DNA of 64,000 nt. Origin: Chrysaora quinquecirrha (Eukaryota > Cnidaria > Scyphozoa > Semaeostomeae > Pelagiidae). The stretch is taken from NCBI GenBank assembly GCA_014526335.1, contig JACTAT010000128.1:185227-249226 (forward strand), in the 5' to 3' direction. Shown here in pieces: positions 23,556 to 34,307 of the stretch (positions within the stretch are counted from its first letter, which is position 1; every line of letters starts with the position of its first letter). The position numbers were made by a program, and so were the translations under genes. The notes beneath the pieces were generated by a model, which had not been told where the DNA came from, made no database searches, and was given only the letters and a program-made list of their open reading frames with translations.

Positions 23556-24076
23556 GTCGTCATCCATCTACTCAGTGTACTTGTTTGTACTGGATTATGT
23601 GGTTTAACAATTGCCAGGAACAGACGTGTCTTTTCTGGATCTCTGCATTTCATAGTTAAATTCTCATACTGTCTCAAATGAGCAGTAATCGCAAGCAATC
23701 TGAAGGTCAATAATTTCAACGATAGTGACTCGATGGTACCGAGTTCACAAAGACATTTCAAAAGAACCGAAACATCCCAAGATTCATAATTTCTGGGACG
23801 TGGGTTCTGCAACTCAAAAATTCCTTTCATAAAATGACTCAACAATGGATGCGATCCTATCAAAGTACCATTTTCCGGCCTATGAGTCATAGATATAGCA
23901 CTTCCATATACATTGATCATTCTGTATTGTAAATTCTTATCAAAATAAAGCTGCGATAAGAATTCTATTATTCTCATCAAAGCACAAGAAATTGGATCTT
24001 CCTCCCTTTGAACACACAAGCTACTAAAAATCTTCCATGATGATTGGTAGTGCTTTTCAGTGCTGGCTCGCCACAA
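23556..24076 (-). pseudogene. DIRS tyrosine recombinase, C-terminally truncated
   Basis: Begins WRASTEKHYQSSWKIF, then ISCALMRIIEFLSQLYF and LQYRMINVYGSAISMTH, the SAM-like core-binding domain of DIRS/Ngaro recombinases. The frame runs on through LLTFRLLAITAHLR to VKPHNPVQTSTLSRWMTT. The segment with the RxxHxR box and the Tyr nucleophile is missing: the ORF ends where HECT sequence starts. An internal deletion after TAHLRQYE is also likely, because the usual middle part is too short. Confidence 0.8.
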
Positions 24077-24079
24077 AGC

Positions 24080-25884
24080 TTACTGTCGACAATGTGAATG
24101 ATTTATTGAAAGAAGCCAGGCGACTAATTGGATATGATTCTGCAATGGTGTTGTTAGTGTGTGACTCATTGTGAGGAGAAGTGGTCTGTCCACGCACATC
24201 CTCAGAAGCACAAGGTACCACGGTCTTGACCTCCACAGAGGTGTTACAAGAATTACTGTTGCCTGATCTGTGGATATTTTTCTGAGACAACGATCTATGA
24301 TGCCAAAGGGGGGAAACGTGTAGGCTAAAGCATGTACTGCTACTGCATTCAGATTTTGAACCCAAGACACGTAATTGCTCACCGTGTGGTTGAGGGAAGA
24401 AGCGAACAGATCTATCTATCTCTGGTATGGAATAAGCTGCTGCAATCTGTTGAAACCTTCTCGGGCACACTTCTAATTCTGTTCAGTACGATTTGATTCT
24501 TGAAAGCTGGTCTGCTGTCACATTCTGCTTTCCTGGAATGAAGACTGCTGACAGATGGATCTTTCTTGACAGCGCATATTCCCACACATTTACTACAAGA
24601 TCTGATAACAGCTTTGATCTTGTGCCTCCCATCCTGTTGATGTACGAAAAAGCTGTCCTTTTGTCTAAAACAAGCTGAATATGAATATCTCTGCGAGTCG
24701 AGAAAAGATTTTTTACTATTAGAAAAGCAGCCATCAGTTCTTTTAGATTTATGTGCCAATGAATTTGATTGTTTGACCAGAAACCCTGAACGCTTAGCTT
24801 GTCTACATGACCCCCCAAGCTCTTGAAGAAGCATCTGAATAAAATTGGAAGTCCACTGGAGGGGGAAGAATTTTGTTCTCGGTATGGTGGTTTAGAATGT
24901 CTCTCCACCATGCAAGGTCTTCTCTGCCCATTTCTGAAATCTGAATTTCCTGATTGTAGAAGTTTCTCTTTGGGAGAACTTTCTGATAAAAGTTTAAGTC
25001 TCTTTGCAGGTTTCTGAGGTGAAGGGGTGCTTCTAGCACGGCTACCCTTGAAGACATCGCTACTCCTATAAAGCTGGCTAATTGCCGAGTAGTTACATAC
25101 CTCTGTTGCATCATTTCCTGGGCAACCTGAAATATATGATTTTCTTTTTCTGCTGGAAGAGAAATTGACATTTTCATTGAATTTATAACCATCCTAAGAT
25201 AAGTTATCTCCTGACATGGAGTCAGTAATGATTTTCCTTGGTTTATAAGAAAACCAAGGTCTGCTAGAAGATTCGTTACCAGATTGCAATGAGTTTGACT
25301 TTCGTTGAAGGTTTTCGATATTATGAGTATATTGTCAAACCAAATAATCGTTCTTACTCCCATAGATCTCAGATGAGCTACAATTGGTTTGAAAATTCTT
25401 GTGAAAACTCCGGGAGAAATGTTTAGGCCGAAGGGTAACGTCGTGAAATTGAATGTCTTCCCGTTGAAAATGAAGGCGAGATATTGAGAAGCTTCTTGTG
25501 CCATTGGAACTGTTAGAAATGCATCAGTTAGGTCTATCTTGGTCATAAATTCCCTTGACTTAGCAGGGTTTTTAAGTTTTGCAGACCCTCCATTTTGAAT
25601 GTTTCTTTTGCAATAAATTTGTTCAATGGTCTTAGATTTATTATAGGACGCAGACCACCTGATTTCTTCGGTATTGTAAAAAGGCGACTTACGTATTTCA
25701 CCTGAGACTGAGGTACTTCCTCTACAGCTCCCTTCTCTAACAAGGAATTTATTTCTGCATCTAGTACTTCGAACTCCTGTTCTGAACTTGCTGTCGTTAT
25801 CGGAAGAGAATACTGTATCGGTCTTTTCAAAAACGGAAGGCTCACTCCCTGAACATAACTCAAAATTTTTTTGTCTGTAGTCAA
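24080..25884 (-). pseudogene. DIRS reverse transcriptase-RNase H, frameshifted
   Basis: The RT begins in one frame (25884-25543: PLPFLKRP-like stretch, FTIPKKSGGLRPIINLRPLN) and continues in another from about 25560 (MTKIDLTDAFLTVPM, FNFTTLPFGLNISPGVFTRI). The catalytic box reads IIWFDNILIIS, so the second Asp of the usual DD pair is Asn. RNase H starts at FQFYSDASSRAWG, then shifts frame (HWHINLKELMAAF, VLDKRTAFSYINRMGG) and shifts again for YTFPPFGIIDRCLRKI and TPLWRSRPWY. At least three frameshifts plus the active-site change make it inactive. Confidence 0.85.
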
Positions 25885-26021
25885 TTTTTTCCAAGTATTT
25901 ACAAAATGTTTGGTTCTCCCCGTCCTGGACAGGGAGTTTATGCGTTTTTTGTATCTCTTGATTTATCAGCTTTATCCTGGTTTGATTTATTCTGATTGAA
26001 GAAAACTCTCCTATTGGCTTT

Positions 26022-26310
26022 TTAATTTGTAGCAAACTTCCCATTATAGGGTTTGAACTGCTTCTTATTCGCAGGAAAACTCTTCTGATTTTTTACGGAT
26101 GTCTGAGTACTTGATTTGAAAAGTTTGTTTTCTTCCGAAATCTTTTTAATTTGACCATGGGCTGCAGAAGTCGTGGAATTTTGAATGAAAAAGAACTTTT
26201 GATCAATAAATTGTCTATTTTGTATATCTCTCTCTGTATTCTGCTGCAAAGGCGCCATGTTATGCTCGCGTGTGGCTGATTGACGTGGGATTGAGCAATC
26301 ATATCACTCA
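26022..26310 (-). pseudogene. DIRS gag remnant
   Basis: A short open frame just upstream (in element orientation) of the RT, rich in Gln, Asn and Lys (QKSFPANKKQFKPYNGKF), as at the end of DIRS ORF1. Only about 80 codons are left; the conserved central part of gag is absent. Assignment rests mainly on position. Confidence 0.5.
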
Positions 26311-27004
26311 AAATGTAAGTTGAAACCTCTTCAGTACCTAAATATCAGATTGATAAGACACACTTTGTGCCGTGGCAGGTCTGACTAACTTGTGGCAAAG
26401 ATGACTATGACGTATACCTTATAAAGAACCAATGGCTGGTCTATGTTCGTGTGACGTACATTTCTTCTGTTCTTTCTTGCAGGGGGCTTTCAGCTCGGGC
26501 AAGACAACAGCAACAGAGGATTTTTTCATGAAAGCGAAGGTCCATCAGCATGATGGTGAAATGTGTTTGCTGTGGGAAGACAACTACAAACCATGTCTTT
26601 ATTTCTACAGTAGTGGTGGTTACTGTTGCAATATTTTACAATGGGTTATGCATGTGCTACCTTTTAGCATGTTTTGAATGACTTGATCTTTAGCTTGTCA
26701 GAGCAAGAGCATCTGCCTAATCCTAGATATCTCAAGGCTAGGCCCAGGCGAGGCGAGAGGGCTTGTCGGATTTTTCCGATTGGTATGGATTGGCCTAATA
26801 TCTGTTTTTGACAGCGAATATCACAAAAGGGAGTGTGCAGAGTATGGAGAAATGCAGAAAAAATAATAAAATAGGCAACTTGACTGTACTTGAAAGATGA
26901 GCTATCTATCTAGTAATATATAGTATGTATTTCAATTGATTAACTGCTGATCGACCATATATTTACAAACCAAGAGAACTACAGAAGGCAAGTGAATGGA
27001 ATTA
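26311..27004. other. Spacer; one possible exon on plus strand
   Basis: 26311-26480 has no gene. A good acceptor-like TTCTTTCTTGCAG ends at 26482 and is followed by an open frame (to 26676) of about 65 codons beginning GAFSSGKTTATEDFF; I do not recognise it and it has no visible partner exon. 26700-27004 is AT-rich and non-coding, lying just downstream of the stop of the LRR gene. Confidence 0.3.
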
Positions 27005-28526
27005 TTAAAGTTTCAGGAAATCAATTACTGAGATGAAGTTTGTTGCTGGATTTCTACAAAAATTAATTAAAAGAGCTTCACATAGTTCTCTTAATAACAA
27101 AATGAGGCGTGGTTGGCAGCTAAATGCATAGAACTGCTTCAAGCTTGTGTGCTTTGCTAACAGACTACTGATTACTGTCTTCTCATCTTCAATCATTGCC
27201 ATATTGTATATGGAGATGATTTCCAGAACAGGCAGTTGTAAAGTCAGTTGTAAACAATCAACCAAAGGCATTGGAGAATCTCTACAATGTGGTCCAATTT
27301 CAATGAACCTGTAGTGTAAAATTCAGCATTAATGTATTTGCTAGTGTATGCATTATTATGATGAAAGAAAATTAAGTAAGGAGGCATAGAAAATGCAATA
27401 ATGTATTTTCTTTGCCTCCTTATTATACTGAAACATAGAAATGGAGTTAGAAAAACTTTTTGCCCCCCCCCCTCAATTTTAACACTGCAGAATATGTTTT
27501 CCCATTACATTTACCCAGCATTTTTTACTTTCTTCAGAAATGCACATTGTTTGAAACAAATGAAAGAAAATTCATACCAAAATTAGATGACAAACCAAAA
27601 AAATCCCTGACAGAAAATCATCAAAATATAAAAAGTAATAAGTTATTATTAATCATTGAGAACGGCAATGAGAATGAATATAGCAATTTCCTCATTACCT
27701 CAAGTGCACTAGCTGCTCAGTGAAATCAAGGTCAATCCTCCCACATTGCACAAAGGAGAAGTGCTCCAATGTCGTTAATTTTGGTACAAGATATAGAGAT
27801 TCAGCAACTCCGTGTTCAGGGCAGCTCTGGATATCCAATGCCTTTAAATTTTTTTGGTATGTTGTAATTGCTTCTATAACCTAAATATGTATGTAAAGAT
27901 TAAACTTATTAGATTATCAAAAATTAAACTAATTACTAGAATGCACACAAAAAGGTTTCTTTAGATAGTTCCTGAGAAGCAGGTTGTTGATGTAATAAAC
28001 CTATTTTTGTTTAAGTAGCTAATCTGAAAATCAATTTTCCTACCTTATTGTCTACAAAGGAGTTGTGTCCCAGAGAGATATATATCAAGTTCTTTTTGCT
28101 TGAAAAAAAGTTGTATAATCCCACTGACGATAGACGATTGCAGTAGCTAAGGTTAATCGTCTTTACATCATTTTTTGATGTAATAAGCTGCAAGTCTTCG
28201 TCTGTCAAAGAGTTGCCGGTGAAATCAAAGTGTGAAAGCTGCTGAAGATATCCTCTTGGTTGAGCAACCTCCTTTTCCAGTAAAGCCTGGAGGCTTTCTA
28301 TACGATTACAGCAAAACACACGATTCTTCAATACTTTGTTAGTTAAATAAATTCTTATGATTTGCGAGAAGCCTCTTAAACCATCTTCAGCCGATTCAAA
28401 AAGTAGAAGATCTAACAGCGGAATAAAGCTCAGGATTTGCTGGCGAGGAATTATTGGCAAGTTGACAATTTTTCGAATAAGGTTCTCCATCTCTGTCGGT
28501 TCGTGTTCTTCGGTTTGTGTTTTCAA
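27005..28526 (-). CDS. Leucine-rich-repeat protein, three exons
   Basis: Exons on the minus strand: 28526-28044, 27880-27699, 27308-27005 (stop). Donors AAG|GTAGGA and GAG|GTAATG, acceptors TATTTAG|GTT and CACTACAG|GTT; phases 0 and 2 join without a break, giving 322 residues. Exon 1 starts METENL-like acidic sequence after MKTQTEEHEPTE, then helical segments and LRR-type units (LSHFDFTGNSLTDEDLQLI, VKTINLSYCNRLSSVGLYNF, LIYISLGHNSFVDNK). Exon 2 continues (LKALDIQSCPEHG, TLEHFSFVQCG) and exon 3 (LPVLEIISIYNMAMI, LKQFYAFSCQP). It resembles the ribonuclease-inhibitor/AMN1 kind of LRR. No signal peptide or membrane segment, so probably intracellular. The open frame across three exons argues for a real host gene. 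Function unknown. Confidence 0.8.
27377..27422. repeat. Intronic hairpin
   Basis: Within intron 2 of the LRR gene, TAAGGAGGCA...TGCCTCCTTA with additional near-complementary AGAAAAT/ATTTTCT forms a stem of about 17 bp around a 9-nt loop. It may be a tiny fold-back element. Confidence 0.55.
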
Positions 28527-31500
28527 TGTAATGAATGGAGCTTTTTTTATAGGTCCGTTTCGTGAAAAGTGAGCTACATCAGATCGTCGTTACATCAATA
28601 TCAATAGTTTTTCACTTTCTTTTGTGAATCACTTCCTTATTAATAGTTCCTTAATTTTAACTGCACATACAGCGGTCTTAACAATAAAAGAGAGACATTT
28701 GCATGTGAGCAAAGCTCGAGACTACTCAAAGAAACATTGGATACATGCTTAACGTACAATTTATGTGATTTTCGACTGCAAATGAATGGAACCGACTCTC
28801 TAATTCTTGATTATTTGCAATGATAAAAGTATTCAACATTAAAAAGTTCCTTAGTATTTTTCTCTTTAGTAGTATAAGTTCTTTAAATTTTCGGGCCTTC
28901 TACATGTAGTTTCCTTATAAAGTGGTTCCTTATAAAAAAAAGCGTGTACAGCGTTTACCAATAATATGCTATCCTATTAATCAAGCATGAATAAATCGAA
29001 ACCAAATCAAGGTTTTAATCAATGAAAGATGCGGTTCCCGGCAACCCGAAAAAGGGGCCTCGTTTAGGTCGAGGTTGAGGTCATTCCTTATCGCCCCATG
29101 CTGAAAATGAAGGCCAAACGCGCATCGACGCGCATACGCGATAATTTGAAATCATCCACCGCCAGCTATAATCTCTGCCATAAGAAGTGGGAATTTCTTA
29201 AGAAATAGAAACAATTTCATGTTCATCTAGCCACCCCTCTTTCATATCCCACTTTCATATCATGCATTTCATAAAGAAGTAACATTGAGATGGGGGAGTG
29301 GGGAATTGGGAACAATTAGCTAGGCTTTTTTGTGGGGTAAGTAAAAATACATAGAAATGTCCCTTTTCACAAGTCCTTAGGGGGAAGATTGTAGTCTTGC
29401 ATCTTTGGCTGCTTCAGCAATTGAATGGATTTATTGACCCAACCTGGGGCCCGCAGAGGACTTTTGCTATAAAATAAGAGGTCTGCCTACTATACGAGAC
29501 AAAATCTCTCGTAAAAATATTTCAAAACATGTATAAGTATTATCAGAAGTATTTAATAAATACATAAATATTTCGTAAGCTTTTTATTTGTGAGGAATTT
29601 TGTGAACCTTTAAGTTTTAGTCCAAAAATCATTTCTGGGCTTGGTGGCCATTTTTTGAAAGCGCAAGTATTTGGTTCTTCACATAAGTGGTGCAAATTGT
29701 AGGGTTAGCTTAATTAGGTTCGTTTAGTTTAATTATGATTGAGGCTCGGTGAAATTATGCTGCAATTGTTTTTTGTTCAAAGATATTGTTTTAAAAACGT
29801 TCAGCACTGCTACCCTGCGTTACTTGATTTTGATGATTTTACAATTTTTTCGAAGCAGTGTTGGGTGTGGTCACTAACCCATGTATGATTATTAACCTTA
29901 ACTTGACCTACAGATTGCAATAGTGAGGTAGAGGCTACTCGGTCAGCGGCTACTGCTTGAAAATGACCTCTCTGGATCTTATAAACCTGTTTAGTGAACA
30001 AGGCAATTTTGGGTAGAAAAAATCCATTCAAGTGCTGATTCAACCAAAGGTGACGAAGAAATGCAACACTCCAATCTTCGCCATAAGGTCTGTGAAAAGG
30101 GAAATTCCTATGTATTTTTACTTTTATCTCAATGTTATTTCTTTATGAAATGCAGTGTTGGATATTAAAATTGGGAAATGAGGGGTCATGAAATTTTTCG
30201 ATCTCTAAAGAAATTTTCAGTTATCGGGAAGATTATAGCATTATAGCTGGCTATCAATTGATGCCGATCAAGATGAAGGCAAAAGTTTAGTTTTCGTTTT
30301 AAGTTCTTCTACACAAATTTCAGTTTGTTTGTTAGTCTTCCGTTAATCTACACGAAAAATCTAAATGAAACTCCTGTTTCTCGCAAGTTGCTATTCCACA
30401 TACTGTGCACAAACGACGCAAACCATAGTTAATAGAAAGGGTCCCTTTCTATTAACTTTGCGCAAACGAAGCACGTCTTTTTTCAATGTGCTCCTCAGGT
30501 TCAGAATGAGACCACTCTATCCTGTCAATCAGTATAGGAAGGGAATCTTCCCTATCTGGCATGAAAATGAAAGGCACACGAGACAAGATCTCAAATACTT
30601 TCATTTGAATAGATAGCACCAGAGCATCACCCGTTGGAAGCGAAAAATATTTCCTATTTATTTGACTTGTTAGCATTTATTTGCAAATTGGTGTACTTGC
30701 TTTAACCTTTTTAATGAGAACGTTCATTCGGCAGAATAAACTTTGGTACAATAAGTATATGCTACTTAAAATTTCTATCGATACAGGTATGTAAGATTCA
30801 GAGAAGGGAAAACAATGACAAGACCCCCAAGTTCTCTCCTTCCATCTCTATGTGCCCCAGAGGAGACTTCCAATAGACAGGGGGACTCGATCAAAGCAAA
30901 AGTGAAGTACCCTAAAAAAGTAAAAGCCGCTTATTTTTCAAGTTACCTAATAAATTTTCTGTATTATAGAATCACGGTATATACGCACTGTATTTAGGAC
31001 GCTGTTTATGTGCTCCACGGCAAGTTGGAACTGAATCGCCACGAAGAAAAATTCATCCCATAAATAATTTTGGCTTATGCAGTGACCCAAAAATAATAAT
31101 TTCAAAAATATCTTTGAAAAAAATCGATTCATATTTTCCTCCACCTAAAAAAGCCATATTTAATGCCCAAAAAAGCAGCTAGACCGAGCCCAATTCCCCA
31201 GTTGTGTTCCCCTGTTGTTCGCATTCACTGCTCGGGAGCAAGTAAGGAACTGGAAACTCTTCAGAAAGTTCCCATTCAACCTTCGCTGATTCGGGCATGC
31301 AATTTATTGAGAAAAAGGATCACAAGAAGCTTCGAAAACAAAGTTTTGTTAAAAATTCTGCGCTACGCGGCGGACGAGCACTAAAAGGTGTGGTCAAATA
31401 TATTGCACAGAGTGCGGAGGGGAACTGCCATAGGTAACTAACTAAACGGGATCCTGCCGCTCATGAGGATGGGTTTTAGAGCAACCAAATGAGGAAAATG

Positions 31501-32895
31501 AGGATCGACAGCTGTGTTTCAAGGGATTACTTTCCTCTACTTTGGCCAAATTGAAGATAACATTTTTGGAAATCTTTCTAGTTGTTTTTTTGACTACCAT
31601 TCAGTGTGGCTGAGAAGGGATATAGCCAAGGCATCCCGTGGCTAGGGTCTGCTAGGGGCCCGCAGTTGAAAATATAGTCTTTTTTACTTTTTTCACATCA
31701 TTGTGCAGCAATATGAAGTATGAACGTTTGTAAAATTATTAATATGCTATATCTCGTATCATAAAAATATCTTCATACTCCCCGTAGAAAATGGTACTTG
31801 AAATACTCTAGAATCATTGGCTTTGTCCCAGGCCCGGACTGCCTATTGGCAGTTGGGCGACACTTTCAGATGCATTTGTACTTACGTTATCTTCTACGTT
31901 AGTGTAGAATAAAACGAAACTTTTTCGCCTTCTTTGCTAAAAATATGAAACTTCTTGCGTAACTTTTTGGTTGGCGATAAACGGGGGGCGACGTGGGGAA
32001 CTTTCGACGATGCTCTCCCTTTTCGACACTACCGAGTCGCGTGCTAATTAAGAGATCCCTTACCTACGAATGCTGTAGGTATCTCTGTTCTATTCTATTC
32101 TTTTCTATTCTCTCCTTTTCAGTTGTGTGGTGGCTGGGGGGCCAGGGTGACGAATAGGCACGAAATGACTGAGTGAAAAATTTTTTTGCTAAAGAAGTGT
32201 GAGACAGCGATTTCTGTTTGAAATATTTCGGGTAGGCAAGGCGTGCAAGTATTGGTAGGAGCCTTAGAATTGTGGGATCTTACCATATGTTGCTATGTTT
32301 CAACACTATAGGCAAGTTGCTAACACTTTTCTGCCATCCCTCCATGTCTGCAGACGTTGTAATTTGCAAAGTAACGTTTTCTTTGAAACGCATCCTCTTT
32401 TTTGCAAAAAAAATCTACCTATCAGTAGCATAGCATTTTTTAACTGTATGACTGGGCGGGGCAACTAAATGTCGCCCAGTTCACCAAAATTGTCGCCCAG
32501 GACATAAAAATCTAGAAAACTGGGCGACAAGGCACAAGAAAAAGTCACAGACAGAACGGGGTAGATGTTGCTTTTGCTTGCCTTCAATATAAACTCTGTA
32601 GCAACTGTAGCAAGGAGTGGCAGTGTATTAGAGCATGAAAAATATTTCCCTTTCCAATGGTTCAAGAAATCCCTTTTCAATGGTTCAAAAAAAGTTTTTC
32701 TGGAGCGATATGCAAGGATGTGTATTTCTTGTGATTTTCAATTAAGATGCAGAGGGAGAATTTTCAGAATCCTGTGCCATTTTAAGGCGTCAGAGATAGT
32801 AAAATATCACGAGCTTCCCTGCCCTGGACCCGCTGAACCCCCCAGATGTTTCGGGCAACGACCCACGGCCATTGCTTCTAGATCCGCGCCTGGAC
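28527..32895. other. Non-coding region
   Basis: No coding exon that I can support. It contains the palindrome at 30427 and several copies of a TGTCGCCCAG-type word (32480-32530 and flanking the MITE at 32904). The short open frames here lack codon structure, start context or splice partners. Confidence 0.4.
30427..30457. repeat. Perfect 31-nt palindrome (15-bp arms)
   Basis: AGTTAATAGAAAGGG, a single T, then the exact complement CCCTTTCTATTAACT. With the preceding AACCAT it matches the left arm of the palindrome at 43192, suggesting a family of very short fold-back elements. Confidence 0.85.
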
Positions 32896-32903
32896 TTTGT
32901 CGC

Positions 32904-33271
32904 CCCGGGGGGGTACTTAGTATAATTTGTGTACGGGTATGTGCCGCCCATTTGGGTGGGTTTTGGGCACTGAAATTCTCTAAACATGGGTATGATTTTA
33001 ACCAAAACCCCATAAAAGTGGGTGGCAAATTGAAGAAAAGTCGAAAGTTTAACTTTAATTCGGTCAGAAAAGTGGCAAAATCATGTCAAAGATGTTCGTA
33101 GTACAATATCAAGCAATAATAAGGTCTAGAAAGTCTTATTATTCTCATATTTCGCTTATTTTTACTCATAAAATAGGTCTGTTTCTGCAAAGGCTTACAT
33201 TATAAGTGGGTGAGTTTACGAAATCTGGGCGGCACATCCCCGTCCATTCATAAGTGAAGTACCCCCCCGGG
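32904..33271. mobile_element. MITE, 368 bp, with 8-bp target-site duplication
   Basis: Begins CCCGGGGGGGTACTT and ends with the complement AAGTACCCCCCCGGG. The inner parts of the arms also pair (ATGTGCCGCCCA at about 32940 with TGGGCGGCACAT at about 33226), giving arms of about 46 bp. TTTGTCGC flanks both sides (32896-32903 and 33272-33279). An 8-bp duplication fits hAT- or P-type mobilisation; no coding capacity, so it depends on a transposase elsewhere. Confidence 0.85.
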
Positions 33272-33609
33272 TTTGTCGCCCAGTGAAAAATCCTTAAAAA
33301 ATGCTATGAATAGGTAGATAGGGAGATTTTACCCCAGTCGAAAGGACCCCACCAAGCCACTCCACCTACAGTATTCTATCTCAATACTGGAAAGATGACA
33401 CAATGTTGTACTTTTAAATCTACAATTGTAAGAATTGAAAATACCAACTCAATATAAAGCCGTAATCACTTAAGAGTTTTATAATACTAGAGAGCAAAGA
33501 GAACGAAAAACGACAGAAACACTCGATATGCCGATTCTCCATCTGGCCAATTGCATGCACAGGCACAAAAACACCACTTGGAAGTTGGACCTTTGGAGCG
33601 AGGAATATG

Positions 33610-33678
33610 GGCGCGGCCTGAGGAGGAAGAGGCGCGGCCTGAGGAGGAAGAGGCGCGGCCTGAGGAGGAAGTGGTGTG
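33610..33678. repeat. Short minisatellite, 21-bp unit, three copies
   Basis: GCGGCCTGAGGAGGAAGAGGC is repeated three times with the last copy diverging (GTGG). GC-rich compared with its surroundings. The ATG at 33733 just after it opens only a short frame with no confirmed splice partner. Confidence 0.75.
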
Positions 33679-33909
33679 ACCTGAGAAGATCACAAGGGGA
33701 CGAGGAGCTTTGATTCCTCGGCCCAATTCGCAATGGCGGAATCCAGCAGTGGTAAAGCCCAAACTGTGGTAAATCAAAACTTAGAACTTTGCGTTCTAAG
33801 TGACAGAGACAAGTGGATTGTACAGTGGTATGCTACTTTTGCTAATATTTTTGACTTTCGATTACCTTTTAAAACATTGTAGACTAACTCCTATTCTTCC
33901 ACCGCCTTT

Positions 33910-34290
33910 TAAATATGACCGAGGACAACCTTGTAAAAAGAGCTTTTAACGAGAGCTGTCGCCTAAAACGGGATGGGCATCTGAGCTGGGTTAACTCTTG
34001 TTGTCTATATCTTGAGACGTGTGGGATAGACTCGAACCCCAATAAGATAAAAAGGATGAAATCAAATCATTTCAAGTCCTTAGTAAGCCGTTCCCTAAGA
34101 AAATGCTACGAGCGCTATTGGGCGAAGGAAATTAAATCGAAGGTTGGCCCCTCAAATAATGGAAATAATAAGCTCAGAACCTACGCAACATTTAAAGGAC
34201 ACTTCCAGTGTGAGCCCTATACTAAAATTACTGATAAATCATTAAGAAGAAGTATAATTGTATTATATGTATTATATGTAGATGTATAAT
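33910..34290 (+). pseudogene. LINE C-terminal fragment
   Basis: An open frame of 124 codons whose later part (KLRTYATFKGHFQCEPYTKI, KSLRRSI) resembles the segment after RT in some cnidarian LINEs, where LRTY.xFK...EPY precedes a Cys-rich end. No RT domain remains upstream and the end runs straight into the 68-bp satellite, so the fragment is truncated on both sides. A single-copy host gene is possible but less likely. Confidence 0.45.
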
Positions 34291-34307
34291 TGTAATTAAT
34301 TTGCATT

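Larger units (their letters stand above)
23556..26310 (-). mobile_element. DIRS-type tyrosine-recombinase retrotransposon
   Basis: In minus-strand order: a gag remnant (26258-26022), RT (about 25884-24930), RNase H (about 24930-24080) and a tyrosine recombinase N-terminal part (24076-23556). No integrase or LTR is seen. DIRS elements integrate through a circular DNA and YR strand exchange. The 3' end is truncated within the YR and abuts the HECT coding sequence; split or inverted termini were not found. Confidence 0.85.

Noticed and set aside
29000..29180. GC-richer block resembling a small structural RNA
   Set aside because: No match to remembered tRNA or U-snRNA boxes and no clear fold.
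33733..33840. First exon of a host gene (ATG GCG GAA ... at 33733)
   Set aside because: Good start context, but a weak donor and no downstream exon in phase before the LINE fragment.
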